A DNA stretch of 64,000 bases. Origin: Kibdelosporangium aridum. GTDB lineage: Bacteria; Actinomycetota; Actinomycetes; Mycobacteriales; Pseudonocardiaceae. The stretch is from positions 434,001 through 498,000 of the forward strand of contig NZ_FWXV01000003.1 in assembly GCF_900176515.1 (NCBI RefSeq), written 5' to 3'. This document shows positions 58,129-64,000 of this stretch, in pieces; position 1 is the stretch's first letter; each line of letters begins with the position of its first letter. The notes under the pieces were generated by a model. That model had not been told where the DNA came from. It did no database searches and saw only the letters and a list, made by a program, of their open reading frames with translations. The position numbers were made by a program, and so were the translations under genes.

Positions 58129-59580
58129 CTAGTACCGGTAGTGCTCCGGCTTGAACGGGCCTTCCACGTCCACGCCGATGTACTCGGCCTGCGCCTTGGT
58201 CAGCTTGGTGAGCTTGACGCCCAACGCGTCCAGGTGCAGCCGGGCGACCTTCTCGTCAAGGTGCTTCGGCAGGCGGTAGACGTCCTTTTCGTACTCGCCC
58301 TGCTTGGTGAACAGTTCGATCTGGGCGATCGCCTGGTTGGTGAACGAGTTGGACATCACGAACGACGGGTGGCCGGTCGCGTTGCCCAGGTTCAGCAGCC
58401 TGCCCTCGGACAACACGATGATCGAGTGTCCATCCGGGAACTTCCACTCGTGCACCTGGGGCTTGATCTCGATCTTCGCGATACCCGGGATCTTGGCCAG
58501 TCCGGCCATGTCGATCTCGTTGTCGAAGTGCCCGACGTTGCCGACGATCGCGTTGTGCTTCATCTTCGACATCTGCTCTGCCGAGATGATGCCGAAGTTG
58601 CCTGTCGTGGTGATGAAGATGTCGCCCTTGTGCACCACGTCGTCCAGCTCGACGACCTCAAGGCCCTCCATCGCCGCCTGCAGTGCGCAGATCGGGTCGA
58701 TCTCGGTCACGACCACGCGGGCACCCTGACCGCGCAAGGCTTCCGCAGCGCCCTTGCCGACGTCGCCGTAGCCGCAGATGACCGCGAGCTTGCCACCGAT
58801 CATGACGTCGGTTGCGCGGTTGATGCCGTCGGCCAGCGAGTGCCGGATGCCGTACTTGTTGTCGAACTTCGACTTCGTCACCGAGTCGTTCACGTTGATC
58901 GCCGGGAACAGCAGCTCGCCGTCCTGCGCCAGCTTGTAGAGGCGCTTGACGCCGTTCGTGGTCTCCTCGGTGACGCCGCGGATCTCCGCTGCCACCTTGG
59001 TGAACCGCTTCGGGTCACGGGCGAAGCTGTCGGCCAGCGTCTTCAGAATGAGGCTGTATTCCTCGTTGTCGTCCGCGGTCGGCTGAGGGACCGCGCCCGC
59101 CGCCTCGAACTCGAAGCCCTTGTGCACCAGGAGCGTCGCGTCGCCGCCGTCGTCCACGATCATGTTGGGCAGCTCGCCGTTCGGGAACTGGAACAGCTGG
59201 TCGGTGCACCACCAGTACTCCTCGAGCGTCTCGCCCTTCCAGGCGAACACCGAGGTGCCGGCAGGTGCTTCCGGGGTGCCGTCACGGCCGACGACCACGG
59301 CCGCCGCCGCGTGGTCCTGCGTGGAGAAGATGTTGCAGGACACCCAGCGGACCTCGGCGCCGAGGTCGACGAGAGTCTCGATGAGCACCGCGGTCTGGAT
59401 CGTCATGTGCAGCGAGCCGGCGACCCGAGCGCCCTTGAGCGGCTTGCGGTCGGCATATTCTCGCCGGATGGCCATCAGACCAGGCATTTCGTGCTCGGCG
59501 AGCTCGATCTCCTTGCGGCCGAAGCCGGCGAGGGAAAGGTCTTTGACGGCGAACTCCAGACCGTTCACGGTCTGCAACAC
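58129..59580 (-). CDS. ahcY: Adenosylhomocysteinase (483 aa)
   Basis: The GTG at 59580 is chosen because AGGAGG ends 8 bases before it; the GTG at 59589 overlaps that site and cannot use it. The protein has the full family set: SLAGFGRKEIELAEHEMPG, NIFSTQDHAAAA, the NAD loop VICGYGDVGKG near residue 274, and the C-terminal KPEHYRY. It hydrolyses S-adenosylhomocysteine to adenosine and homocysteine, relieving product inhibition of methyltransferases. It is a housekeeping gene preceded by an SAH riboswitch. It may also benefit the methyltransferases of the phenazine block. Confidence 0.97.
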   Translation of the reverse strand: MLQTVNGLEFAVKDLSLAGFGRKEIELAEHEMPGLMAIRREYADRKPLKGARVAGSLHMTIQTAVLIETLVDLGAEVRWVSCNIFSTQDHAAAAVVVGRDGTPEAPAGTSVFAWKGETLEEYWWCTDQLFQFPNGELPNMIVDDGGDATLLVHKGFEFEAAGAVPQPTADDNEEYSLILKTLADSFARDPKRFTKVAAEIRGVTEETTNGVKRLYKLAQDGELLFPAINVNDSVTKSKFDNKYGIRHSLADGINRATDVMIGGKLAVICGYGDVGKGAAEALRGQGARVVVTEIDPICALQAAMEGLEVVELDDVVHKGDIFITTTGNFGIISAEQMSKMKHNAIVGNVGHFDNEIDMAGLAKIPGIAKIEIKPQVHEWKFPDGHSIIVLSEGRLLNLGNATGHPSFVMSNSFTNQAIAQIELFTKQGEYEKDVYRLPKHLDEKVARLHLDALGVKLTKLTKAQAEYIGVDVEGPFKPEHYRY

Positions 59581-59589
59581 AGGACACAC

Positions 59590-59686
59590 CTCCTAGTAAA
59601 TAGGAGGCGCCCTTGCATGGAGTGGATCAGGCCGAGCGTGGCGGACGGAGTCGAACCGTCCGTTGCAGCGCCTCTCGGCCTGATCC
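59590..59686 (-). promoter_or_regulatory. S-adenosylhomocysteine (SAH) riboswitch with RBS-sequestering hairpin
   Basis: Read on the minus strand, a 13-base P1 stem is formed by 59674-59686 and 59624-59636. Within it lies the conserved core GAGAGGCGCTGCAACGG followed by a GGACGG/CCGTCC hairpin and GCCACGCTCGG. Downstream, GGGCGCCTC (about 59604-59612) can form the family pseudoknot with GAGGCGC in the core. The same CCTCC strand continues into CCTCCTA, which can pair with the RBS TAGGAGG. Ligand binding would engage GCGCCTC and free the RBS, an ON switch for ahcY. The pairing is seen in the sequence; the mechanism is inferred from the known class. Confidence 0.9.
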
Positions 59687-59713
59687 CAGGTTGGCAGACC
59701 CGCCGCGGGGCTG

Positions 59714-61159
59714 TCAACCGACGAAGAAGTTCGCCATCATCGCCATGTCCTCGTGCTCGAGGTTGTGACAGTGCATCATGTACCGGCCGCGATATCCGTC
59801 GAACCTGGCGAGCACCTCGACCACCTCGTACGGTCGCACGTCCACTGTGTCCTTCCAGCCCGCGTCCCGCGCGTCCGGCCCGCCCGCACCCCGCGACAGC
59901 ACTTGGAAGTGCGCGAGGTGCAGGTGCACCGGATGGTGGAAGTCGCTGGAGATCCGCCACTTCTCCACGGTGCCGAGCTTCGGGTCGGCGAGGCTTTTCG
60001 CCGCGTCGAACAGCTCGCCGTTGATGGTCCACATGCGTGCGCCGTGATGCTTCGTCGTGGTCCGGAAGTCGAACGTCCTTGTCACAACCGGGTTGTCGAG
60101 CTTCTCGATGTCAACGAGCTTGTCCGGTACAGGAGCACTCTTCGGTCCCTGCCGCACCACCTTGAACCGCATGACCGGGCCGTCCAGCCGGTTCGTCAGG
60201 GTGATCTCGGTACCGACTGGACAGTCGTGGAAGTCCACCACCACGTCGAACCGCTCCCCTGGTGTGACGGTCAGGCTCGGGTGTTTCCTCGGCTTGTCCA
60301 GCAGTCCGGCGTCACTCCCGATCTGGACCAGGTCCGCAGCTGGCTCAAGCGCAAGCTCGTATCGACGGGCGTTCGAGCCGTTCACGATCCGGAACCGATA
60401 CCGGGTCGCGTCGACTTCGAGGACCGGCCACGGCGCACCGTTGACCAGGATCACATCGCCGAGCACGCCGTTGGCGTACTCCTTCTCGACTCCCGGGCCG
60501 TGGTGCAGCGACGGGTACAAAAAGGACCCGTCTTCGTCGAACGCGCGGTCGGTCAGCAGCAACGGCACGTCGTACTTGTCCGCGGGCAGCCCGAGGTTCT
60601 CCTCCTCAGTGTCCGTGACCAAGCACATCCCGGCCAGGCCACGCCAGACTTGCGGAGCCGTGAAGTCCATCCGGTGGTCGTGGTACCACAGTGTGGCCGC
60701 ACGCTGTTGCATCGGATAGGTGTATTCCTTCTTCCCCACCGGGTTCACCAGATCCGTCGGGTATCCGTCGGACTCCGGCGGGGTCACCCCGCCATGCAGA
60801 TGCATCGAGGTCGGGACTTCAAGTTCGTTGCGCAGCTCGACTACTGCCTGGCGTCCTTGTCGCAAGTGGAATGTCGGGCCAGGGAATGTCCCGTCATACC
60901 CCCAGATTCGCGTCCGGACGCCAGGCAGGATCTCCACATCTCTGGCCTGTTGGGCAAGGGTGTAGTACTCGACACCGCCTTGCACCCGAGCCGGCCGCTT
61001 GACCTGTGGGATCGGCAAGGGAGTCGTGAATGGTGTGGGTAACGGTCTTTTGCTGCGTAGTAGACCGTTGTTGCCTGCCTGACCGGCGACCACGAACCCC
61101 GTCGTGCCGATGACCGCCGCGCCCGCGAGCAAGCCGAGAAAGCGTCGCCGCGATGTCAT
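59714..61159 (-). CDS. Tat-exported multicopper oxidase, second copy (481 aa)
   Basis: A twin-arginine signal (TSRRRFLGLLAGAAVIG) is followed by three cupredoxin domains with all copper motifs: SMHLHGG, WYHDHRMD, HHPVHLHLAHF and MHCHNLEHEDMAMM. The type 1 Cys and an axial Met are present. It is distinct in sequence from the oxidase at 29010 but of equal length. It resembles CotA/FtsP-type and phenoxazinone-synthase-type oxidases. It overlaps an upstream membrane-protein gene by 4 bases and shares a divergent promoter region with a two-component system, which may control it. Substrate unknown. Confidence 0.9.
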   Translation of the reverse strand: MTSRRRFLGLLAGAAVIGTTGFVVAGQAGNNGLLRSKRPLPTPFTTPLPIPQVKRPARVQGGVEYYTLAQQARDVEILPGVRTRIWGYDGTFPGPTFHLRQGRQAVVELRNELEVPTSMHLHGGVTPPESDGYPTDLVNPVGKKEYTYPMQQRAATLWYHDHRMDFTAPQVWRGLAGMCLVTDTEEENLGLPADKYDVPLLLTDRAFDEDGSFLYPSLHHGPGVEKEYANGVLGDVILVNGAPWPVLEVDATRYRFRIVNGSNARRYELALEPAADLVQIGSDAGLLDKPRKHPSLTVTPGERFDVVVDFHDCPVGTEITLTNRLDGPVMRFKVVRQGPKSAPVPDKLVDIEKLDNPVVTRTFDFRTTTKHHGARMWTINGELFDAAKSLADPKLGTVEKWRISSDFHHPVHLHLAHFQVLSRGAGGPDARDAGWKDTVDVRPYEVVEVLARFDGYRGRYMMHCHNLEHEDMAMMANFFVG

Positions 61160-61521
61160 TTCGGCTCCAAGCGGTACGCGAAGGACAGTGATATCAGCGT
61201 GATGCCCGCGCCGAGCAGAGCTACCCCCAGTGGAATGTGGAGACCCAGGTCACGCCCGTGCCCAAGGCCGATCTGCGCGCCCGTTGCCAGGAATGCCGCG
61301 ACCCCCACCAACGTCATCCGCAGCGGCGCCCGCAGCACCAGCGACGCGACCACCCAGAAGATCGACGCCGCCGCGACCACGGTGGAGTTGACGTCGTGCA
61401 TCTCCAGGAACCCGGTGTCCCCCGTGACGAACTGACCCGCCAACACCGCTTGGCCGAGGACGGCGAGCAGGAACAGCACGGCGGTCGTGCGTAACACCCA
61501 CACCATCGGTTTCTTGTTCAC
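61156..61521 (-). CDS. Four-helix membrane protein coupled to the multicopper oxidase (about 121 aa)
   Basis: The GTG at 61521 (VNKKPMVWVL) is preferred over the longer frame; ATG at 61506 is possible. Four membrane helices are visible: TTAVLFLLAVLGQAVLAG, TVVAAASIFWVVASLVL, MTLVGVAAFLATGAQIGLG and LGVALLGAGITLISLSFAY. The segment GDTGFLEMHDVNST with a His before helix 2 and further His residues (GHGRDLGLH) could bind haem or metal; it resembles DUF6220-like proteins. The 4-base overlap with the oxidase suggests joint function, such as electron or copper supply. Confidence 0.7.
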   Translation of the reverse strand: MNKKPMVWVLRTTAVLFLLAVLGQAVLAGQFVTGDTGFLEMHDVNSTVVAAASIFWVVASLVLRAPLRMTLVGVAAFLATGAQIGLGHGRDLGLHIPLGVALLGAGITLISLSFAYRLEPK

Positions 61522-61664
61522 AGCACGGAATCCTGGCGCGCGCGAGCACTCGCGGCGTCCGGCGTGGGATGACAATGCCGCCTACTCCCCGGGGAGTAGC
61601 CGCGACCGGGCATACGTCCCCTGAAGTACAGCCAGCGACCGGGTCGTCCCGCTAATCTGCGCAG

Positions 61665-62756
61665 GTGAGCAGCAATCGGCAGTGGGCCGTGGACATCGGC
61701 GTGGCAGTCGCGGTCACCGCGCTGTTGATCGCACTGGTCGAGGCGTCACCGAACCCGATGAGTGTGACCGGCTACACACTGATGCTCACCAGTTCCCTCT
61801 CGATCGCGCTGCGGCGGCGTTTCCCGGTAGCTGTCGTGCTGCTGTGCGCGTTGTGCACCGTCAACGTGTACATCCTCGACGGGCCGGACATCCCCGTCGA
61901 AGTGCCGTTGCTGTGTGCCTTGTTCTCCGCGCTGCGGTTCGGTCATCGTGTCATCGGCATCGGCACTGGTGTGACGTACCTGCTGACCATGGTGGTGTTC
62001 AACGTCTTCGTGTTGCCGGGCCATCCGGCCAGGGAAGAGATCCAAGACCGGATCTTGCTGCTGGGCTGGTTCGTCGCGGCGATGGTGCTCGGTGAGACCG
62101 CCCGGCTTCGTGAGAAGCGTGCCGAGGATCAGGCGCGTAACCACGAGGAAACGCTGCGTCGTCGTGCCGGAGAAGAACGGCTGCGCATCGCGCGAGAACT
62201 CCACGACTCGCTGACGCACAGCATTTCAGTGATCAAGGTCCATGCCGGAGTCGCTATCCATCTCGCCCGCAAACGCGGCGAAGAAGTACCCGAGGCGTTG
62301 CTGGCGATCCAGGAAGCCAGCACGGACGCGGTACGTGAGCTCAGGGAGACGTTGAGTGTGCTTCGAGGCGAACCTGACACCAGCGGCCTCGACCGGCTCG
62401 ACGACCTGGTCGACCGCGCGCGAAGTACCGGACTGCCTGTTCAACTGACGATCACGGGTCAGCAGCGGCCGTTGCCGACCGAGATCGACTGTGCGGCTTA
62501 CCGGATCGTGCAGGAGGCGTTGACCAACGTGACCCGGCACGCCTCCGCGGCCGCCGCAGCGGTCCACGTGGAATTCGGGAAGCGGGTGCTGACATTGCAG
62601 ATCGACGACGACGGCACCGCAACACCGGACGCGCCAACGGTTCCAGGAGTCGGGTTGATCGGCATGCGTGAGCGCGTCACGTCGTTGGGCGGATCATTGT
62701 CCGCAGCACCAAGGAAATCCGGTGGGTTCAGGGTCCGAGCGGAGTTGCCGGTCTGA
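61665..62756 (+). CDS. NarL/DesK-type sensor histidine kinase (363 aa)
   Basis: The N-terminal 145 residues hold about four to five membrane helices with short loops (VAVAVTALLIALVEAS, PVAVVLLCALCTVNVYIL and others), so the signal is probably in or near the membrane. The HisKA_3 dimerisation motif is RIARELHDSLTHSISVI with the phospho-accepting His, and the ATPase lobe has YRIVQEALTNVTRHA and GVGLIGMRERV. GTG start. It shares one base with the response-regulator start (TGATG). It is divergent from the membrane-protein/oxidase unit. Confidence 0.92.
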   Translation: MSSNRQWAVDIGVAVAVTALLIALVEASPNPMSVTGYTLMLTSSLSIALRRRFPVAVVLLCALCTVNVYILDGPDIPVEVPLLCALFSALRFGHRVIGIGTGVTYLLTMVVFNVFVLPGHPAREEIQDRILLLGWFVAAMVLGETARLREKRAEDQARNHEETLRRRAGEERLRIARELHDSLTHSISVIKVHAGVAIHLARKRGEEVPEALLAIQEASTDAVRELRETLSVLRGEPDTSGLDRLDDLVDRARSTGLPVQLTITGQQRPLPTEIDCAAYRIVQEALTNVTRHASAAAAAVHVEFGKRVLTLQIDDDGTATPDAPTVPGVGLIGMRERVTSLGGSLSAAPRKSGGFRVRAELPV

Positions 62757-63412
62757 TGATCCGTGTCCTTCTCGTTGACGACCAGGCGTTGATCCGGGCA
62801 GGCTTCCGGGCTTTGCTCGCCGCCGAGGACGACATCACCGTCATCGGTGACGCGGCCGACGGCGCCACCGGCGTCTCGCTGGCGAGGCAACACCGTCCTG
62901 ACGTCGTCCTGCTGGATGTGCAGATGCCCGTGATGGACGGAATCGAAGCGACCCGGCAGATCGCTTCGGATCCCGCACTGGCCGATGTGCACGTGGTGAT
63001 CCTGACGAACTACGGGTTCGACGAGTACGTCTTCAACGCTTTGCGCGCCGGTGCCAGCGGGTTCCTCGTCAAGGACACCGAACCCGAGGACCTGCTGACC
63101 GCGGTCCGGGTGGCCGCACGCGGTGACGCCTTGCTGTCCCCCGCCATCACCCGCCGGCTCATCAGCGAGTTCGTCACCCGCACACCGCAGCCTGGACCCG
63201 TGGTCGGGTTGGACGACCTGACCAACCGGGAAAAGGAGGTCATGGCCTTGGTGGCGAAAGGGCTGACCAACGACGAGATCGCCGCCCGGATGGTGATCAG
63301 CCCGACCACCGCCAAGACCCACGTCAGCCGCGCGATGACCAAACTCGGCGCCCGCGACCGCGCCCAACTGGTCGTCTTCGCCTACGAATCCGGCCTCGTC
63401 AGGGTGAGCTAA
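62756..63412 (+). CDS. NarL/LuxR-type response regulator (218 aa)
   Basis: The receiver has the acidic pair VDDQ, the phospho-acceptor Asp in VVLLDVQMPVMDG, the Thr in ILTNYG and the Lys in LVKDTEP. The LuxR helix-turn-helix is LTNREKEVMALVAKGLTNDEIAARMVISPTTAKTHVSRAMTKL. It is the partner of the upstream kinase. Target genes are not evident; the divergent oxidase unit is a candidate. Confidence 0.94.
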   Translation: MIRVLLVDDQALIRAGFRALLAAEDDITVIGDAADGATGVSLARQHRPDVVLLDVQMPVMDGIEATRQIASDPALADVHVVILTNYGFDEYVFNALRAGASGFLVKDTEPEDLLTAVRVAARGDALLSPAITRRLISEFVTRTPQPGPVVGLDDLTNREKEVMALVAKGLTNDEIAARMVISPTTAKTHVSRAMTKLGARDRAQLVVFAYESGLVRVS

Positions 63413-63418
63413 ACCGCC

Positions 63419-63504
63419 GTGTCCACCATTCCGGCACCCCGTGTCCACCATTCCGGCACCCCGTGTCCACCATTCCGGCACCCCGTGTCCACCATTCCGG
63501 CACA
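63419..63504. repeat. Four tandem 22-bp direct repeats
   Basis: The unit GTGTCCACCATTCCGGCACC(CC) recurs with exact 22-base period at 63419, 63441, 63463 and 63485, the last diverging at its end. It starts 7 bases after the response-regulator stop. Three degenerate inverted copies lie at 63584-63649 with the same period. Confidence 0.9.
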
Positions 63505-63527
63505 TCGAGTCGCACGTTCCAGCACCA

Positions 63528-63561
63528 TGAAATTCCCCAAGCGCTTCCTCGGGGAATTTCA
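63528..63561. terminator. Palindrome in the centre of the repeat array
   Basis: TGAAATTCCCC (63528-63538) and GGGGAATTTCA (63551-63561) pair perfectly around a 12-base loop that itself contains AAGCGCTT. It could serve as a bidirectional terminator between the response regulator and the convergent ketosynthase. Confidence 0.65.
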
Positions 63562-63583
63562 CGATGCCGGAGTGGCCAACACG

Positions 63584-63649
63584 GTGTGCCGCAAAGGTCG
63601 ACACGGTGTGCGGCAAGGGTGGACACGGGGTGCTTGAAAGGTGGACACG
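63584..63649. repeat. Three degenerate 22-bp repeats in inverted orientation
   Basis: Units at 63584-63605, 63606-63627 and 63628-63649 share GTG-GC-GCAA-GGTGGACACG and match the reverse complement of the 63419 repeats most strongly at GGTGGACACGG. Together with the central palindrome the whole block is a large imperfect inverted structure. Confidence 0.8.
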
Positions 63650-63673
63650 GCGGGATCGGGGCGGGGGTCGGGG

Positions 63674-64000
63674 TCAGGGTGGGGTGACCACCAGGCAGGC
63701 GTTGTGGCCGCCGAAACCGAACGAGTTCGACAGGGCCGGGCCTGGGGTGATCGGGCGTGGGCTGCCGTGCACCACGTCGATTTCCATCCCTGGCTCCAGT
63801 TCCTCGTGATTCGCGGTCGGGGGTACCACGGCGTTCTGCAGTGTCAGCACCGTCGCGATCGCCTCGACCGCACCTGCCGCACCGATCAAGTGCCCGATCA
63901 CTCCCTTGGTCGACGTCGCCGGCGGCCCGCCCGGGCCGAAAACCTTGTGCAGCGCATTGGCCTCGGCACGATCGTTCAACGGAGTCGAAGTCCCGTGCGC
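63674..64000 (-). CDS. FabF-type beta-ketoacyl-ACP synthase, C-terminal part (partial)
   Basis: The frame enters from the right edge with AHGTSTPLNDRAEAN, so the first catalytic His is visible, and continues through KGVIGHLIGAAGAVEAIAT (second His) to NSFGFGGHNACLVV. About 108 residues are present. Over this stretch it is close to the ketosynthase at 44181: both share HKVFGP, GVIGHLIGAAG, VVPPTANHE, LEPGM, IDVVHG and GPALSNSFGFGGHNACLVVTP. The active-site Cys region is outside the window, so I cannot tell an active enzyme from a chain-length-factor-like partner. It is either a second pathway ketosynthase or the housekeeping FabF from which the first was copied. Confidence 0.9.
   Translation of the reverse strand, partial: AHGTSTPLNDRAEANALHKVFGPGGPPATSTKGVIGHLIGAAGAVEAIATVLTLQNAVVPPTANHEELEPGMEIDVVHGSPRPITPGPALSNSFGFGGHNACLVVTPP

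Noticed and set aside
63419..63504. Possible CRISPR array
   Set aside because: The repeats are directly adjacent without spacers, the unit is only 22 bases, and no cas gene is present.
63399..63637. Short frames across the 22-bp repeat block giving Gly/Trp/Arg-rich repeats
   Set aside because: The apparent protein repeats only reflect the DNA repeats; there is no RBS and no family match.

Overview
The window is high-GC, gene-dense DNA from an actinomycete. The evidence is SARP-type activators, an ECF sigma factor paired with a DGPF/YciI protein, an acyl-CoA carboxylase epsilon subunit, frequent GTG starts and many ATGA overlaps. A Pseudonocardiales-type host is my impression only. I see no rRNA, tRNA, CRISPR array or transposase. 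The window looks like two neighbouring biosynthetic gene clusters separated by about 14 kb of ordinary chromosomal genes.

Region 1 (1-10 kb) is regulatory. It holds the N-terminus of an FAD amine oxidase, a 1212-aa SARP-ATPase-LuxR hybrid, a small LuxR regulator, a second SARP-ATPase of 1124 aa, and a GntR/UTRA regulator with an unusual N-terminal extension and a near-perfect palindrome upstream.

Region 2 (10-22 kb) is a phenazine cluster. One minus-strand unit is phzB, an O-methyltransferase, an AsnB-type amidotransferase, a DUF4180 protein, a truncated HAD nucleotidase and a second methyltransferase. A second minus-strand unit is a StrR-like regulator, phzD, phzE, a small ABM-fold protein and phzG. 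phzF and a serine hydrolase lie on the plus strand, divergent from phzB. The predicted product is a methylated and probably amidated phenazine carboxylate. No phzC is visible.

Region 3 (22-36.7 kb) is mixed: a CopC-like protein, an AfsR-type SARP, an alpha/beta hydrolase, an ECF42-type sigma factor with its YciI partner, a YrdC-fold protein, a Tat-exported multicopper oxidase, a PLP decarboxylase unit, two DUF1772 membrane proteins, a hemerythrin and an NmrA-like protein.

Region 4 (36.7-58 kb plus the last 0.3 kb) is the most unusual. One minus-strand operon (45407 to 36754, ended by a hairpin terminator) encodes, in order, a FabF-type ketosynthase, a MaoC dehydratase, an adenylating enzyme, a carrier protein, TrpD, TrpA, an ectoine-synthase-like cupin, an acyl-CoA dehydrogenase, TrpF and TrpC homologues. 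A second minus-strand operon supplies an ACP, FabH-type KSIII, ketoreductase, carboxyltransferase and epsilon subunit. A plus-strand operon adds a Baeyer-Villiger-type monooxygenase, a Tat-exported FAD oxidase, an SRPBCC protein and a hydrolase. A 1098-aa SARP lies between them. I infer an undescribed pathway that joins a carrier-bound, oxidised amino-acid-derived (possibly pyrrole-type) unit, a dissociated type II fatty-acid/polyketide chain and an indole-type ring built by a dedicated Trp-like cassette. There is no trpE or trpB in the window.

Region 5 (58-64 kb) holds adenosylhomocysteinase under an SAH riboswitch, a second Tat multicopper oxidase with a small membrane protein, a NarL-type two-component system, an array of 22-bp repeats around a palindrome, and the C-terminus of a second FabF closely similar to the first.
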